From contig JAIXMF010000008.1 in NCBI GenBank assembly GCA_025201365.1, positions 620,001-684,000 on the forward strand: a DNA stretch of 64,000 nt, written 5' to 3'. The notes beneath the pieces are model-generated. The model searched no databases. It saw only the letters and a list, made by a program, of their open reading frames with translations, and was not told where the DNA came from. Shown piece after piece: positions 9,901 through 19,643 of the stretch. The stretch is from Syncephalis plumigaleata (Eukaryota; Zoopagomycota; Zoopagomycetes; Zoopagales; Piptocephalidaceae). Position 1 is the first letter of the stretch. Every line of letters begins with the position of its first letter. The position numbers were made by a program, and so were the translations under genes.

Positions 9901-12052
9901 CAAAGTCGGTAGCTTGGTTCCCCCTAGTGAAGCCGAAGTTCCCTCCTCGCAGTACATGATTCTTCTCCAGTATGTTTTGTAAGCGCTTCGTCATGGATAT
10001 CGAGAATAGTTTGCGCATCGTCTCTAGCAGGGTGATTGGCCGCAGCTGCGCCATATCCCCACACCAGTCTGTCACTTTCGGGATGGGTATGATTTTTCCG
10101 TGTTTCCAAGTTTGCGGTATGTCGCTGCGTTGTAAACACGTCGTTATCATAGCTGCCATGATTCTATGGATTCGCTTGCTGGCTTGTTTCAACATCTCGT
10201 TTGTGACTCCCGACTCTCCTGGCGCTTTAGCGGAGGGAAGTTGACGAAGCGTGGCCTCCAGCTCCTCCACCGACACGTGGTCCATGAGGTTGTCGTATAT
10301 ACTTTCGTGAACGTGCGGCATTGGCGCGTAGGCGTCTCTCCACCTAGGGTGTGTCATTGGGTCCGTACCGTTTCTAATCGACATCCACTGTATGAAGTAA
10401 TCTCGAACCCGCTGGCGTACTTCCTCCGGTCTATCCTCGATCTCATGACTGCTCGTTTGCACGACCGTGATGGTTTGCAGAGGTTTCCCTCTTTCCAATA
10501 TGTTCGTCAAGGTTCTCTTCATGTCCGTATGGAAGTTGAAGTTTCTTGCTGTAACTGCCTTTTGAATCTTGTCAGCTACCTCTCTTTTCCTTGCACGACT
10601 ATATTGGTTGTGTAATCTCGTCCTCAGCCTTCTAATCTCTCCTAGGATGATCCCACCATGACTGTTCGCCGATTCGGCCAATAGCTCCACGCTAGGATGT
10701 TGCGCGGCTATTCTTCTGATCTCGCCTCCTATCCTTCTATCTGATCCACCTTTGCGCAGGATCCTTGCTAGCTTCCTGGTTACTTGTAGCGTGGGATTTA
10801 ACATCATAGGTTTGTTGGGCTTCCGTTTGCGGACGGTCGTGAACGGTAAGGTGTCCTCGGCACATTTCATCAGGTGAGTGGAGAGCTTGTTCCATAGCTC
10901 GCTGATGTAAGGCATATTCGAGTGTGGTAAGTTCGGTTGAGTACGCGTAAATCTCTCTGCTTCTTCCATCATGCTGCACCAGTCCTTGTCTGTCGCCTCA
11001 GAGTAGTTACTCCATTGCGTTTCAGTCACACTCTTGTTGTTCAGTATCTTTCTAGGTTGGGTAACTCTGTCCTCGGCCTGCGGGAACATCATAGAGGTGG
11101 ACAGCTCTAATAGGATGGGCTGGTGAGATCCAGGTATACCTTCGTTTATGTAACTGGTGTCGTCAGAGGTATCTAGCGCGTTCTCTATGCCCACTCCTGT
11201 TACCTGCTCCAAGAGGTTTGCCGATACCAGGAATAGGTCGAGCCGTGCCTTCGAAGTAGATGTGGAACCGATCATCGTGTTGGTGAATTGTCGGACATCG
11301 GGGAATCGATATCGCCATGCGTCAATGAGCTGTCGTTGATCAAGTAAGTACTCTAGTAGTTGCGTTTCTGCTCTACTACTCGCCGGAGCAGTAAAGTCCG
11401 GTGCATCTCCTTCTTGTTGCGTGGATGGCAACGCGTGGTGACGTACCGAGCTCCTGTCAATCCATGGTTGTGGTGTTGCGTTAAAGTCGCCTGCGACTAT
11501 CGTCTCGGCTCTCTTCTCACGGGCTTTGTTCAACCAGACTTTTAGGGTATTGTACATGTTGTTTGCTGTCCCGGCATCTCTTCTCCCCTGATCTGTGGGA
11601 TATAGGAGCCCGACAATCAACAGACCTCTACCGCGAAAAGCCATACGTACTCCTAGCATTCTCCTATCTACTCTATAGATCTCCTGGATGTGCTTCGTCC
11701 ATTCCTTCTTCAGCAGCATCGCCACTCCATGGTAATTTGGTGTGTCGTCGTCTCCGGCTCCCGCGGTGATAACTGAGTATCTCCTCTGGATGTCCGGTCG
11801 GTACGGTATGCTTCTTTCTAATGCGCTCGACCAGCGAGTCTCAGTCAATATTATACAGTCTATATCTAGCGGTTCTAGTGCGTTGAGTATTAAGCTCAGC
11901 TTAGTCTCGTTCGCCGCACTTGTGACGTTCCAATGTACTATACGCATCTTCTTCGGCCCGTCTCTTCGTATTCGGTGAAAGTTCGAATACGTGCCAACGT
12001 ACGGCCATTCTATAATTTCGTTTGGGTTTTCGGGTATAATTGTATTATTCAT
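6959..12052 (-). CDS. LINE ORF2: endonuclease, reverse transcriptase, RNase H
   Basis: A 1697-residue open frame starting at ATG 12052. Residues ~36-320 form an apurinic/apyrimidinic-type endonuclease: RIVHWNV, LTETRW, GDFNA, RLDLFLVS and a terminal GSHQPI in place of the usual SDH. Residues ~620-900 form the reverse transcriptase, with LRPITLLETMRKLF, LDVKRAYDSV, CGLDQGEVNSP and the catalytic AFADDLTL (FADD rather than the common YADD). Residues ~1233-1375 form RNase H with the acidic set visible: WTDGS, DMLEAMA, IMTDSM, GNEMAD. Near residue 1497 comes a CCRC...H...C knuckle (CCRCNKGESENWRHIVNC). It nicks target DNA, primes reverse transcription of the element RNA there and removes RNA from the hybrid. 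All key residues I can check are present, so it looks enzymatically competent. Confidence 0.95.
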   Translation of the reverse strand: MNNTIIPENPNEIIEWPYVGTYSNFHRIRRDGPKKMRIVHWNVTSAANETKLSLILNALEPLDIDCIILTETRWSSALERSIPYRPDIQRRYSVITAGAGDDDTPNYHGVAMLLKKEWTKHIQEIYRVDRRMLGVRMAFRGRGLLIVGLLYPTDQGRRDAGTANNMYNTLKVWLNKAREKRAETIVAGDFNATPQPWIDRSSVRHHALPSTQQEGDAPDFTAPASSRAETQLLEYLLDQRQLIDAWRYRFPDVRQFTNTMIGSTSTSKARLDLFLVSANLLEQVTGVGIENALDTSDDTSYINEGIPGSHQPILLELSTSMMFPQAEDRVTQPRKILNNKSVTETQWSNYSEATDKDWCSMMEEAERFTRTQPNLPHSNMPYISELWNKLSTHLMKCAEDTLPFTTVRKRKPNKPMMLNPTLQVTRKLARILRKGGSDRRIGGEIRRIAAQHPSVELLAESANSHGGIILGEIRRLRTRLHNQYSRARKREVADKIQKAVTARNFNFHTDMKRTLTNILERGKPLQTITVVQTSSHEIEDRPEEVRQRVRDYFIQWMSIRNGTDPMTHPRWRDAYAPMPHVHESIYDNLMDHVSVEELEATLRQLPSAKAPGESGVTNEMLKQASKRIHRIMAAMITTCLQRSDIPQTWKHGKIIPIPKVTDWCGDMAQLRPITLLETMRKLFSISMTKRLQNILEKNHVLRGGNFGFTRGNQATDFVQILRSVMDDSICYKKGLEVLMLDVKRAYDSVSWQSLACSLRRIKVPEEFITLLENIFNSRTASVITAHGQTEAHHPECGLDQGEVNSPTLWLIFYDTLLSKLDESKIGYAMRERQPGTTQKIVAYGAFADDLTLVAEDRDTLQKLADICRSFFELHDIEVNCNKTIHTAKDPLGNSVAESLPKIRLAEGEAGLVQTVAPPTIPFRLLGCWLSLDGKSKEPLRIIHQSVKGLCSIIRRKEISHEIAIYIINSVIIPAITHKAATLPLSDSQCDELDRSWLTLIKRKAHMARSMPNVLLWAPQGFNLTNVRDAMDTSQIADLMRRLDSPGMLGESARAQEEAACSLVNSIRSIYNSYTETRERNRVYAIHLAYRLHTRELKVVLGDELEQSKRIDDILVEDAATPTTRRDVREAAERFDLVEMKDIALTDGLDTPKLASYNAITNRNERQGGAPKWYKKLEERWPKLASKAKSMAIAARLADREEYSTLLPFTEENLAARSTDAQGRQYNWSEIQDSETVLIWTDGSVTNPTGPDKAGGYAAIVMRGNAKVAVATGRYAGPHCHSDMLEAMAIAHAIACAPNSIAIKIMTDSMTSVAWWKQYVTEAVPWSRAKRRATPTYKIWELIADRVARREASTEIEWTRAHIGTVGNEMADMEAKAAAVTTNQVPRWTLNTVPGKVHQYDLLASGLNTLLPPRQLIKKQSKARHARTLKQHILKHHPSLRTRLEQEMNVVAQRDRSEDERALRRAQHKREFAIKLATGQLPTLARQHLWSKEKYTTDVCCRCNKGESENWRHIVNCDVNEGEVERNAKFEIFQEGMRIISRINRERAERSIHPRLVKVAETAHRATPLHPLHDVGYLLGWPSEELQLDMTQKGLTKEERTSVIHHMSTKALDIVWRRIWIPRCKQVKRIIGTWKSINQTPANPPGQLTGPRPSQNADRPHTGSSHSSPSEPTSWDSINKAVFRTEYYLKMVAPSWSL

Positions 12053-12095
12053 TATATATTATGTTATATATAATATTCTAGATATATCCTGTATA
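12053..12095 (-). promoter_or_regulatory. AT-rich ORF1-ORF2 junction of the LINE
   Basis: ORF1 ends with TAA at 12096-12098 and ORF2 starts at 12052, leaving 43 nt of mostly A and T. The frames do not overlap, so ORF2 would need reinitiation or internal entry rather than frameshifting. The mechanism is inference. Confidence 0.5.
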
Positions 12096-13295
12096 TTATT
12101 GACTGGTTTGACCCAGTCCCATACTTCTTGTAGTAACCATGTGTATCTTTGGTGTTCGGTCTGGATCGTCGTCGTCGTCGTCGTTGGCGTTGGCGTTGTC
12201 GTCGTCGTCAAAATCGTTTGCTGATCCATCTGGTATGTTTTCTTGCTGTTCATGTGAGTTGCTGTCATCATAGTCCATCTCATCGTCGGTTCCCTCGCGT
12301 TCTTCTGCGTTGTTGTTCTCTTGATCCTCTTCACTGCTCATACTCGCTGGTTGCTCGTCGTTTTCGTCGACTGGCGCTGTCTTCTCCTGCTGTCTGGGGT
12401 TGGCTGGCTCCAGACTGATGCCAGTTAGCATAGCTAGGCCATCGACGTTTACATCACAGAAATCGCGCTTCTTCCCTTGTGTGTAACCGCCCGTACCTTG
12501 CTCTCCTACCGCCACTGGTTTCCCAGTTCTCTGGGGACCATGAGGGGTGGGTGAGGTGCTAACTGCTTCTTCATTCTCTTCTGGCACATTCCGTTGTTGC
12601 GTGTCGTCTTCATTCGTCGTCTCCACTCTCTTGCGAAGCCACTCGCTTCCGGCTTGCTTCTCTTCCGTCGCTCGCGGCGGACTCCTCATGCTTTCGCTCG
12701 CGGGGCAGAATTTCGCAATGTGTCCCACAGTATGACACTTATAACACGCGTCGTTTCTAAATACTTTAATGTAAGAAGCATTCAACTTTATTGCCTTAGG
12801 TATGTTTGCTACAATCCCTTCAAATTTGCAAATCGCGGTTGAGGTAAAGTAATGGTTATCACCATACCTGCGAGTTACTCGTCTGACAGACAGTACTCTC
12901 GCTGCTCCTCCCAGGCTCTGCTGCATTATCCTAGCGACCTCCTCCTCCTCGTCACTAGCGTCCAAACCTACAAGACGTAGGTTTACCGGGGTGATTCCTT
13001 CGAATCCACGGATTTCCAGCTTCTTGCCGTTCACTAGTAGACCCTCTTTGACTAAGGTTCTCGCTTGATCTTGGCTTTTCGTGCTGATAATGTATTCGCC
13101 AGCGGCTGTGTCGTGACTAGCTCTCCAATGGGTCTTGCCGAGCTTATTATCCATGGCTGATAGTATCTCTACCAGGTTGGTCGTAATCGGGACTGCGATG
13201 CAGTGGCTCTTTATACGCTTTTCTTTTAGCTGCTGCTGAGCTGCTTCTGCTTCTGCTCTGGCTGCCGCTACAGCGTATGGGGTCGGTTGTTCCAT
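12096..13295 (-). CDS. LINE ORF1: gag-like RNA-binding protein with CCHC knuckle
   Basis: 399 residues from ATG 13295. This start was chosen because upstream codons of the same frame run through the leader and out of the element past the target-site duplication. The N-terminal half has an Ala/Glu-rich helix, then two ~80-residue alpha/beta-like modules (around residues 30-90 and 95-180) that resemble the RNA-binding folds of LINE ORF1 proteins. Near residue 183 is a CCHC zinc knuckle, CYKCHTVGHIAKFC. The C-terminal half is Gln/Glu/Asp-rich and disordered, ending in a long acidic run. ORF1 proteins coat the element RNA and help target-primed reverse transcription. No break is visible. Confidence 0.9.
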   Translation of the reverse strand: MEQPTPYAVAAARAEAEAAQQQLKEKRIKSHCIAVPITTNLVEILSAMDNKLGKTHWRASHDTAAGEYIISTKSQDQARTLVKEGLLVNGKKLEIRGFEGITPVNLRLVGLDASDEEEEVARIMQQSLGGAARVLSVRRVTRRYGDNHYFTSTAICKFEGIVANIPKAIKLNASYIKVFRNDACYKCHTVGHIAKFCPASESMRSPPRATEEKQAGSEWLRKRVETTNEDDTQQRNVPEENEEAVSTSPTPHGPQRTGKPVAVGEQGTGGYTQGKKRDFCDVNVDGLAMLTGISLEPANPRQQEKTAPVDENDEQPASMSSEEDQENNNAEEREGTDDEMDYDDSNSHEQQENIPDGSANDFDDDDNANANDDDDDDPDRTPKIHMVTTRSMGLGQTSQ

Positions 13296-13363
13296 GTTGT
13301 ACTGGTTAACTTTGATTTTTCCTTTTTCTTTTTCTTTGAAAAATAAAAAATGGGAGAAAGAGC

Positions 13364-13383
13364 TGTGACACCACATTGGTATT
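13364..13383. repeat. Target-site duplication, right copy
   Basis: Identical 20-base copy of 6809-6828, adjoining the 5' end of the minus-strand LINE. Confidence 0.95.
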
Positions 13384-14330
13384 GCACGTGAGCCAAACAT
13401 TGGCACCATGTACAATACAGGTATATGATAACAACAATAATCCATCTAGACCTATTGATCTTGGAATATTTATTATTGTAATTGTGAGAATAATGATATA
13501 CTGAATGTATCGATATCGTAAATTGGTCATTTTCTCTTGCTTTTTGTTTTACGATGATCTAGCCAACTCTGATGCTTTTGTGCCTATTCCATTTCTTCTT
13601 TTTTATTTTCATGACTGGTTGGGGAGGAAGCAGTTATACTGCTGCACGTAGGGGAGATAGAAGATCCTGACCTCAGTTGGCATGCGTTACATGGATTCAT
13701 TGCCATCCACACATGTAATTATTCATTCTTCCATCCGTACATATGGATGCTAGCATGGGTGAGGGATGTATGAGTGTGTATGAGTGTATACGTGAACATG
13801 TAAGAGATAAATAGTAATATATATAGAGAGAGAGGAAAGGTGACAATAGTCTACCGCATGATTTTCAATGCCTATTCGATCTCATTTGAATGGACGAGTG
13901 AATGAGTGAATGGGGCCAAACGTGGGTGACGTGTCCGTCATTCAGATGGTGTAGGGCCACATCCCATTTGCTCTGTATTTACTCAGGGGAGGAAGGGAGG
14001 TTAACCGGATGTATGAACAAGGATACAAGAGGAGAGAAGGGACAGCATCGGTTATTGCAACGGGTAACAGTAAGAGACTGTTGACAAGGAAAATCCAGTT
14101 GACTGAGGACAAACCTGCATGGCATGTAAATGGTGTGCGGCTTGACATGGAAGAGCATTGTATGCTTCTTTTTAGCTAGCTAGCTAGCTATCTATCTAAC
14201 CAACTAGACTGGTTTACTAGCTGATTCGTTGTCATAATAGTGCGATGCTTAATATTCATCGGATATCATTTTAGTCATGTTTATTGCCTATCTTTACATT
14301 GTTTCAACTGCACCGTTCTATATGTACGTA

Positions 14331-14352
14331 TGAATGAATGAATGAATGAATG
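14331..14352. repeat. TGAA tetranucleotide microsatellite
   Basis: About five and a half perfect copies of TGAA. Confidence 0.9.
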
Positions 14353-14588
14353 GTTGTATATACGCGTGGATGCTCATTAATGCAAATAGTCATGCTATAT
14401 ATGATATGACGGGACCTGGCCTAGTCTCTGATGTTTTATTTTCATCATTGATGGTCATCTACCATTTCATCAATGTATGGGCCTATTAAAGATGATGTCG
14501 ATGGTTGTCGCGGCTCGTCTTTACCCGTCCATCTACTCGCTCAGCCAACTAAAGGAGGTGTATCCCGTAATCATCATACTGTGACAGT

Positions 14589-14607
14589 GAGAGAGAGAGA
14601 GAGAGAG
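14589..14607. repeat. GA dinucleotide microsatellite
   Basis: Nine and a half perfect GA units. A second GCGCGCGA/GA run follows near 14717. Confidence 0.9.
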
Positions 14608-17226
14608 GGGAAAGTAAGGGAAAGCATATGCACATGGACGAGACGCGTGTGTATTGTATGTATGGCAGACACAGGCAGATGAACAAGTAAGAAGTGAAGG
14701 AGAGACATAGACAAGCGCGCGCGCGAGAGAGAGAGAGGGTCGAGTATGAAAGCTGAAACAAGGGTCAATGTTCATCAGTGCAAGTCATTATTATTACTAT
14801 TACTGGTACCGGTACTGGTACTATTATTGTTACTCTTACCCAGTGCGCTACTTGTTCTCTTGAAGACGAGGCGAGTGTGCACCCAACGATAGTAACAATA
14901 ATAATGATGATGATGATGATGAGGGACCGAGACCGCCCCGCCGCCTCTGCCTCTCACTCCTCACTCCCCATGCTTCGGTCTTTCCCTGTACGCCTCTCCT
15001 TTGCGCTGTTCTCAAACATGCGTGTATTAGAAGCTATTTAGTTGTCACTGCCTCTTCACCGGTCGGTTTGGAAGTATTTTTTTCCCTTTGTTACAGTGTT
15101 ATAATATTCGCAACTAAACAACTCTTCCTTGGCTCTTCTTCTTTTTCTAATACTTGCCTCCTCTCCTCTTCCGTTATTAGTATTATTATTATTGCTGTTG
15201 CTATTGCTGTTGCTATTGTTGTTGCGACTGCAATTACTTTCTCATCTCATTAGTACTGATTATTTCACTTCTCTTTTTTGGAATTCCAATTTTATTATAT
15301 CAATTGCGATTATAGCTACAGTCAGCAATTATATACCAAAACATCATAGTATTCGTACTACTTGTTAGAACACGCGCTATATTGACATCGCCTCTACATA
15401 TACTTGTTCGTTCGTTCGTTTGTTTGTTCGTTCAATTAGTTGCGTAGTTTCTATAACTTACTTGGTGAACAAGGCTTTCGTATACATCGTGGGTCGTCTT
15501 ACTAGCTGGCTAGCCTCCCTTTTTTTTCTATTATTGACTGTTGAATCGACGATACGCATTCGTCCTATAAGGTAATGACCGTTCCCTTTTACAATTGACA
15601 AAGAGGGTATACATTACGGATAATTTACACATCGGGTGACTTGCTTAAAGGCCTTTTTTGTTCCGGGCAGTAGGCAACAATGACAATATCATCGCTACTC
15701 GCTTGCTTTTCCCTGCCATGCCATACTATAATCACTTCAAAACACTTTGCTAACCTTGCTTTCCAACTATTAGTGCTTGATTATTAGGGCGTATTCGTGT
15801 TACATCGCTCGCGTTTCATCCGAGTGCTATTTAGGTGAGTAGACGAGTAGGAGTTACTACTATAACACCGCATTAGTGTGATGGTTATTGCAAGCGGGCT
15901 GGGTTCTATTTCCTCGAGCGGAGAGATTATTCTTCAATTGGAGAGTAGCAGTTACCCCTCCCTATAAAAGGACGAACGTCAAAGTAGCATGTTGGACGTG
16001 GGTGCGGCAATGTGTGCCATATCTGTTTAAAATAACATGATGACTAGCTATGGTGGCTGGTGTGTACGTATACGTATATGTATATGTGTGTGGATATGTG
16101 TGTGGACATGGATCGGGTTTGCACTTGTAGTGGTACAAACAAGGTTTTTCCTCTGTCATTCCTTTATTTATTCTACACGTGCTAGATTAGACATGCGGCT
16201 TTTTCCAAAGAAAAAGACACTAGTAGTACAATTGCTTGAATAGTCTGTTGTAGGTTGTATTTGTATAGACTAGTCATTACCATGATCCATCTATTGGATG
16301 TAATGTCGTCATTACCAGTTGACTAATGACGGCGACGACGACTACGACGACGACGTTCTATATACGACAATACACGATGATGATGATTTATTCAGTATTG
16401 CCGCAATAATCCTATTTGTACTGAGGGGGGAATAGGGGGTAATCACTACGCTATGCTCAAACACTTTGCGATATCGTTCATGTGAATCATACACCCATTT
16501 TGGTAGAATAGATTTTCAACTAGTGTGCGTAGACGCATGCACAAGTATCAGCGCATGCATACGTGCGGAGATGGCTGCGATGATAGGTGAAGAAGGTCTG
16601 TGAGTGTTTAGATTGGAATGATTTAGCTGATGCTTTTTTTGGTGTACGAATATGAGTATACAATGAGTTATGAAGAAGTGTATGTTGGAGTGAGCTGAGT
16701 GGGTTGATCGAGCTAGTTGAGTGAGTTGTTGTAAGTGTGAGTGTGAGTGTTGTGAGTGAGCGAGTGAGTGACTGGAATAAGGAGAAGCTGATTGATAGAG
16801 AGGATACGCGGATGGAAACAACACATTAACGGATGCAGTGTCGTGTGGTGCGGTGTGTGTGTCTGTGTCTGCGTGTGTCTGCGTGTATCTGCGTGCGTGT
16901 GTGTGTGGTGTCGTCTTCTGCCTTTTTTCGTTTCAGTTGTATCAATTCGTTTTTTATATACCTATTCCCATTCTCCTTATTGCCACCTTTTTTTACTTAA
17001 CGAATTCCACTAATTCTCATTCTATTTTATTAATCGTTTCTCTTCCGTTTAATTGCTATAATAATGTGCGTGTTTATATATGCGAATATGGGGGAAGGGA
17101 GCGAGAGAGAAATGTGTTTGTAGAGAAATGTCTTGTAGAATTGCTTAACTAACCAACAGTACTATTGTTATTATTGTTATTGTATTACATAGTCATTGCT
17201 TTTTTCTTTAGTAGTTCTAGTATTCA

Positions 17227-19335
17227 ATGTCTACGGCTGTATCCCCTTCAGCTGCAGAGTTACACCAACAAATTATGGACGTAGTTACCGAAGTAGAGAC
17301 CACATGTGCTATGCCAGTGGAAAGACCCGGCAAGCGTAAGCATTCCGAGGTTGACGCTGCTGAGACTGACTTGAGTGCGGATCATCATGTTGCTCCATCC
17401 GCTGCCAAACGAGCTCATACATGTTCCGGTTCGACTACAACAATGACCACTACCACCACCAACAACAACAACAATGGCAGTAATGGTCTAGCTATTGTTT
17501 GTACAGATAATACATGTGTAGCACATGATAACACAGCAGGTAGTAGTACTAATCATCATCATAGTAATGATCCATCCGGTACTAGTGGTAATAATAGTAG
17601 CAGTACTACGACGACAACTGCCCTTAATACTACGACAACTACGAATACCGCTATTGGCACTGGTCATCCCACTGATACCAGTAATCTAGTAGCAATGGAT
17701 ACTGCCTCGCTTTCTTCTCGTGTTTCATCCGATGTGCATCATCTCTCTTTGTCGCTGGCTAATCAAGACACCGCTGAACACACTTACGAGTCAACCTTAC
17801 GTATGCGTCCTATTCAACAAGGTATTCGTCGACAGCGTCGTCCATCCTCGTTACGCTCTCGTGATGGTATTGGTGCTCTCATGCCTGCACCTGCTGGTGG
17901 TCCACTTACACCATTGACTTTGTATCCAACATTGTCATCATCGTCATCGTCATCGTCATCATTTGCCACTGCTACCGCTACCGCTACTGAAGTGATAGCT
18001 GAACATGAATCAACTGCAGGTGTGGTAACAGCATCGTTGGAGAATGAAGAGGCGCCTTGGCTTGATGTGGATCGTAATGTACGCAAAATGGACGAGACGT
18101 TTGATGCGTCCTTCCATGCCTGGCTACGCAATGAAGCCAATGTATGGGTTAGTGCTGGCTATCTACAACGACTGGCCATCGAGTATCCAGCTGAACGTAC
18201 AGCGCGTGCCCTAGCCTGGCTGGCCGAAGGATGGTCCGTTCGATCTGCCGCGGTGTTGGCCCGTGTCGTCACACTACGCTGGTGTTTAGCAGCCGGTGTC
18301 GTCGATCAGTCGACTGCCGGTGCTCATTCCGGTACTAGCACGAGCATGCTCGACAAATTGACTAAACCGCCCGCATCACCTTCATTGTATCTATCGAGTG
18401 CAGCTACATCGACCAACACGAGCAGCATTGGTTCATCTGGTGCTCAGCGTTGCTGTCATTTATGCTGTGCCACAAATGGTCTTGTTTATCCATCGACGCC
18501 AACTTTTACCACATCTAATCCCCCTACTACTGCTACTACTGCTACCGCTACTGCATGTACAACTCCTGTATCATCATCCTTATCATCATCAAACAATGTG
18601 TCATCCTCATCTTCGCACTCCTCATCAGGAGTAGTAACAGCAGCAGCAGCAGCAGCCACACTATCCGATAACACTCATTCCAGTGCTGCCATTGTATCGG
18701 ATCTAACTCGCTCGCATCAGTTACGTGGTGTGGCCAAGGTGGTATGCGCTATCACACGATCCTACACACCACGCGATGTAGGTCGTCTATTGACAGCCGC
18801 TTATGGTGATTTAGATGCACCACGTCTACAAGCACTCGTAGAATTAGTTGGTGTTGGCTGGCCAGCCAATGACTTTGCCGTTCTCGTAAGCAGTCTAGGC
18901 GATCCTGTTCCTGCCAATGTTCGCTTGGCTCTACTTGATCGTGTACGTCACACCTTATCCATTGAACGTATATCGTCATCATCGTCATCGTCTGCAAGAG
19001 GTGGCAACATGGCAACAGCCAATATAATGAATCCAATGACACATTCAGTATTACACCGATCATTCGCTAATACTATGACTACGAACAATGGTTCTCGTGT
19101 AGCAGCAGCGGTTCCTGCAGCTATTGCAACAGCTACAACTTCGACTACAGCCAATGCTAATGGTGCAAGTAATACATTGCGCCATCCAGCCTCATTACAT
19201 ATTCGTACTGCAATCTCATCATTTGCTAATGCATCGATTCCACCAGCACCTCGTTCGGCACCCTTATTTGGTCGTATGGATAGATCCGCTATGGGCAATA
19301 CTGCTAATACTACTGGCACTGTCACCTTCATCTAG
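17227..19335 (+). CDS. Low-complexity orphan protein with two helical modules
   Basis: A single 702-codon frame with ATG at 17227. The N-terminus has a PGKRKHSE basic motif. Residues ~70-170 are Thr/Asn/Ser runs, and other low-complexity blocks (Ser, Ala/Thr) separate two conserved-looking islands. Island one is residues ~275-355, including YPAERTARALAWLAEGWSVR. Island two is residues ~495-580, including LQALVELVGVGWPANDFAVL. Both contain an aliphatic helix, a Gly-Trp and a second helix, so they may be diverged copies of one module. No family is recognised. The many homopolymer tracts explain the numerous overlapping frames. Nuclear location is possible from the basic N-terminus but not shown. 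Confidence 0.7.
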   Translation: MSTAVSPSAAELHQQIMDVVTEVETTCAMPVERPGKRKHSEVDAAETDLSADHHVAPSAAKRAHTCSGSTTTMTTTTTNNNNNGSNGLAIVCTDNTCVAHDNTAGSSTNHHHSNDPSGTSGNNSSSTTTTTALNTTTTTNTAIGTGHPTDTSNLVAMDTASLSSRVSSDVHHLSLSLANQDTAEHTYESTLRMRPIQQGIRRQRRPSSLRSRDGIGALMPAPAGGPLTPLTLYPTLSSSSSSSSSFATATATATEVIAEHESTAGVVTASLENEEAPWLDVDRNVRKMDETFDASFHAWLRNEANVWVSAGYLQRLAIEYPAERTARALAWLAEGWSVRSAAVLARVVTLRWCLAAGVVDQSTAGAHSGTSTSMLDKLTKPPASPSLYLSSAATSTNTSSIGSSGAQRCCHLCCATNGLVYPSTPTFTTSNPPTTATTATATACTTPVSSSLSSSNNVSSSSSHSSSGVVTAAAAAATLSDNTHSSAAIVSDLTRSHQLRGVAKVVCAITRSYTPRDVGRLLTAAYGDLDAPRLQALVELVGVGWPANDFAVLVSSLGDPVPANVRLALLDRVRHTLSIERISSSSSSSARGGNMATANIMNPMTHSVLHRSFANTMTTNNGSRVAAAVPAAIATATTSTTANANGASNTLRHPASLHIRTAISSFANASIPPAPRSAPLFGRMDRSAMGNTANTTGTVTFI

Positions 19336-19612
19336 ACTATTATACCATATTCGATGGATATGTAATCATATCTATACAAGTGTATATGTATCTTTACTAG
19401 TCACATTTATATGGCGTAGTCTTGTTGTTGTTGTCTTTCCTGTATACTGAAGCAAGTGTTTTCTTTCTTTCTCTCTTTCTTTCTTTCTCTCTCTATTTCA
19501 AACTAGAGAATATGAATGATTTATTGATCATGTTCCTATTATATTCTCGCGAATCACTTGCTTACTCTATGGATAAATGATGACGGTGACGTATGTATAG
19601 CATGCCTTTAGT

Positions 19613-19641
<29 letters not shown>
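19613..19641. repeat. AT dinucleotide microsatellite
   Basis: An uninterrupted TA/AT run of 28-29 bases in the 3' flank of the low-complexity orphan gene. Confidence 0.9.

Positions 19642-19643
<2 letters not shown>

Larger units (their letters stand above)
6829..13363 (-). mobile_element. Complete non-LTR retrotransposon (LINE), probably Tad-like clade
   Basis: The element is 6535 bp on the minus strand, bounded by a perfect 20-bp direct repeat and ending in an A-rich tail (plus-strand T-run 6829-6845). From its 5' end it has a ~68-nt leader, ORF1 (399 aa, gag-like, CCHC knuckle), a 43-nt AT-rich gap, ORF2 (1697 aa: apurinic endonuclease, reverse transcriptase, RNase H, Cys/His knuckle), and a ~130-nt trailer with a hairpin. 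Both frames are open. The order endonuclease-RT-RNase H with a zinc-knuckle ORF1 fits the fungal Tad group of LINEs; the clade call is from architecture only. Identical duplications and intact frames indicate a very recent insertion. Confidence 0.95.
13384..17226. other. Gene-poor, microsatellite-rich spacer
   Basis: No supportable gene in about 3.8 kb. It contains TGAA, GA, GCGC/GA, GTT/ATT-type and TTCG tetranucleotide runs (14331, 14589, 14717, 15180, 15405), a CGA/ACG-type run near 16330 and a GTGTCTGCGTGTG-like block near 16860. A pyrimidine-rich stretch ending TTTAGTAGTTCTAG precedes the ATG at 17227 and could be leader or the 3' end of a leader intron. Confidence 0.55.

Noticed and set aside
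7017-11978. Many plus-strand open frames of 60-150 codons
   Set aside because: They are antisense shadows of the intact LINE ORF2 on the minus strand.
13296-13445. Extension of LINE ORF1 by 50 codons upstream
   Set aside because: It would cross the 5' end of the element and the target-site duplication into host DNA; the internal ATG at 13295 is the natural start.
14331-14607. Regularly repeated short units that might suggest an array
   Set aside because: Perfect mono-motif microsatellites with no spacers; not a CRISPR array, which would also be out of place in this eukaryote.
14533-15368. Overlapping frames rich in Ser/Leu or Leu runs
   Set aside because: Products of GA and ATT/GTT microsatellites; not plausible proteins.
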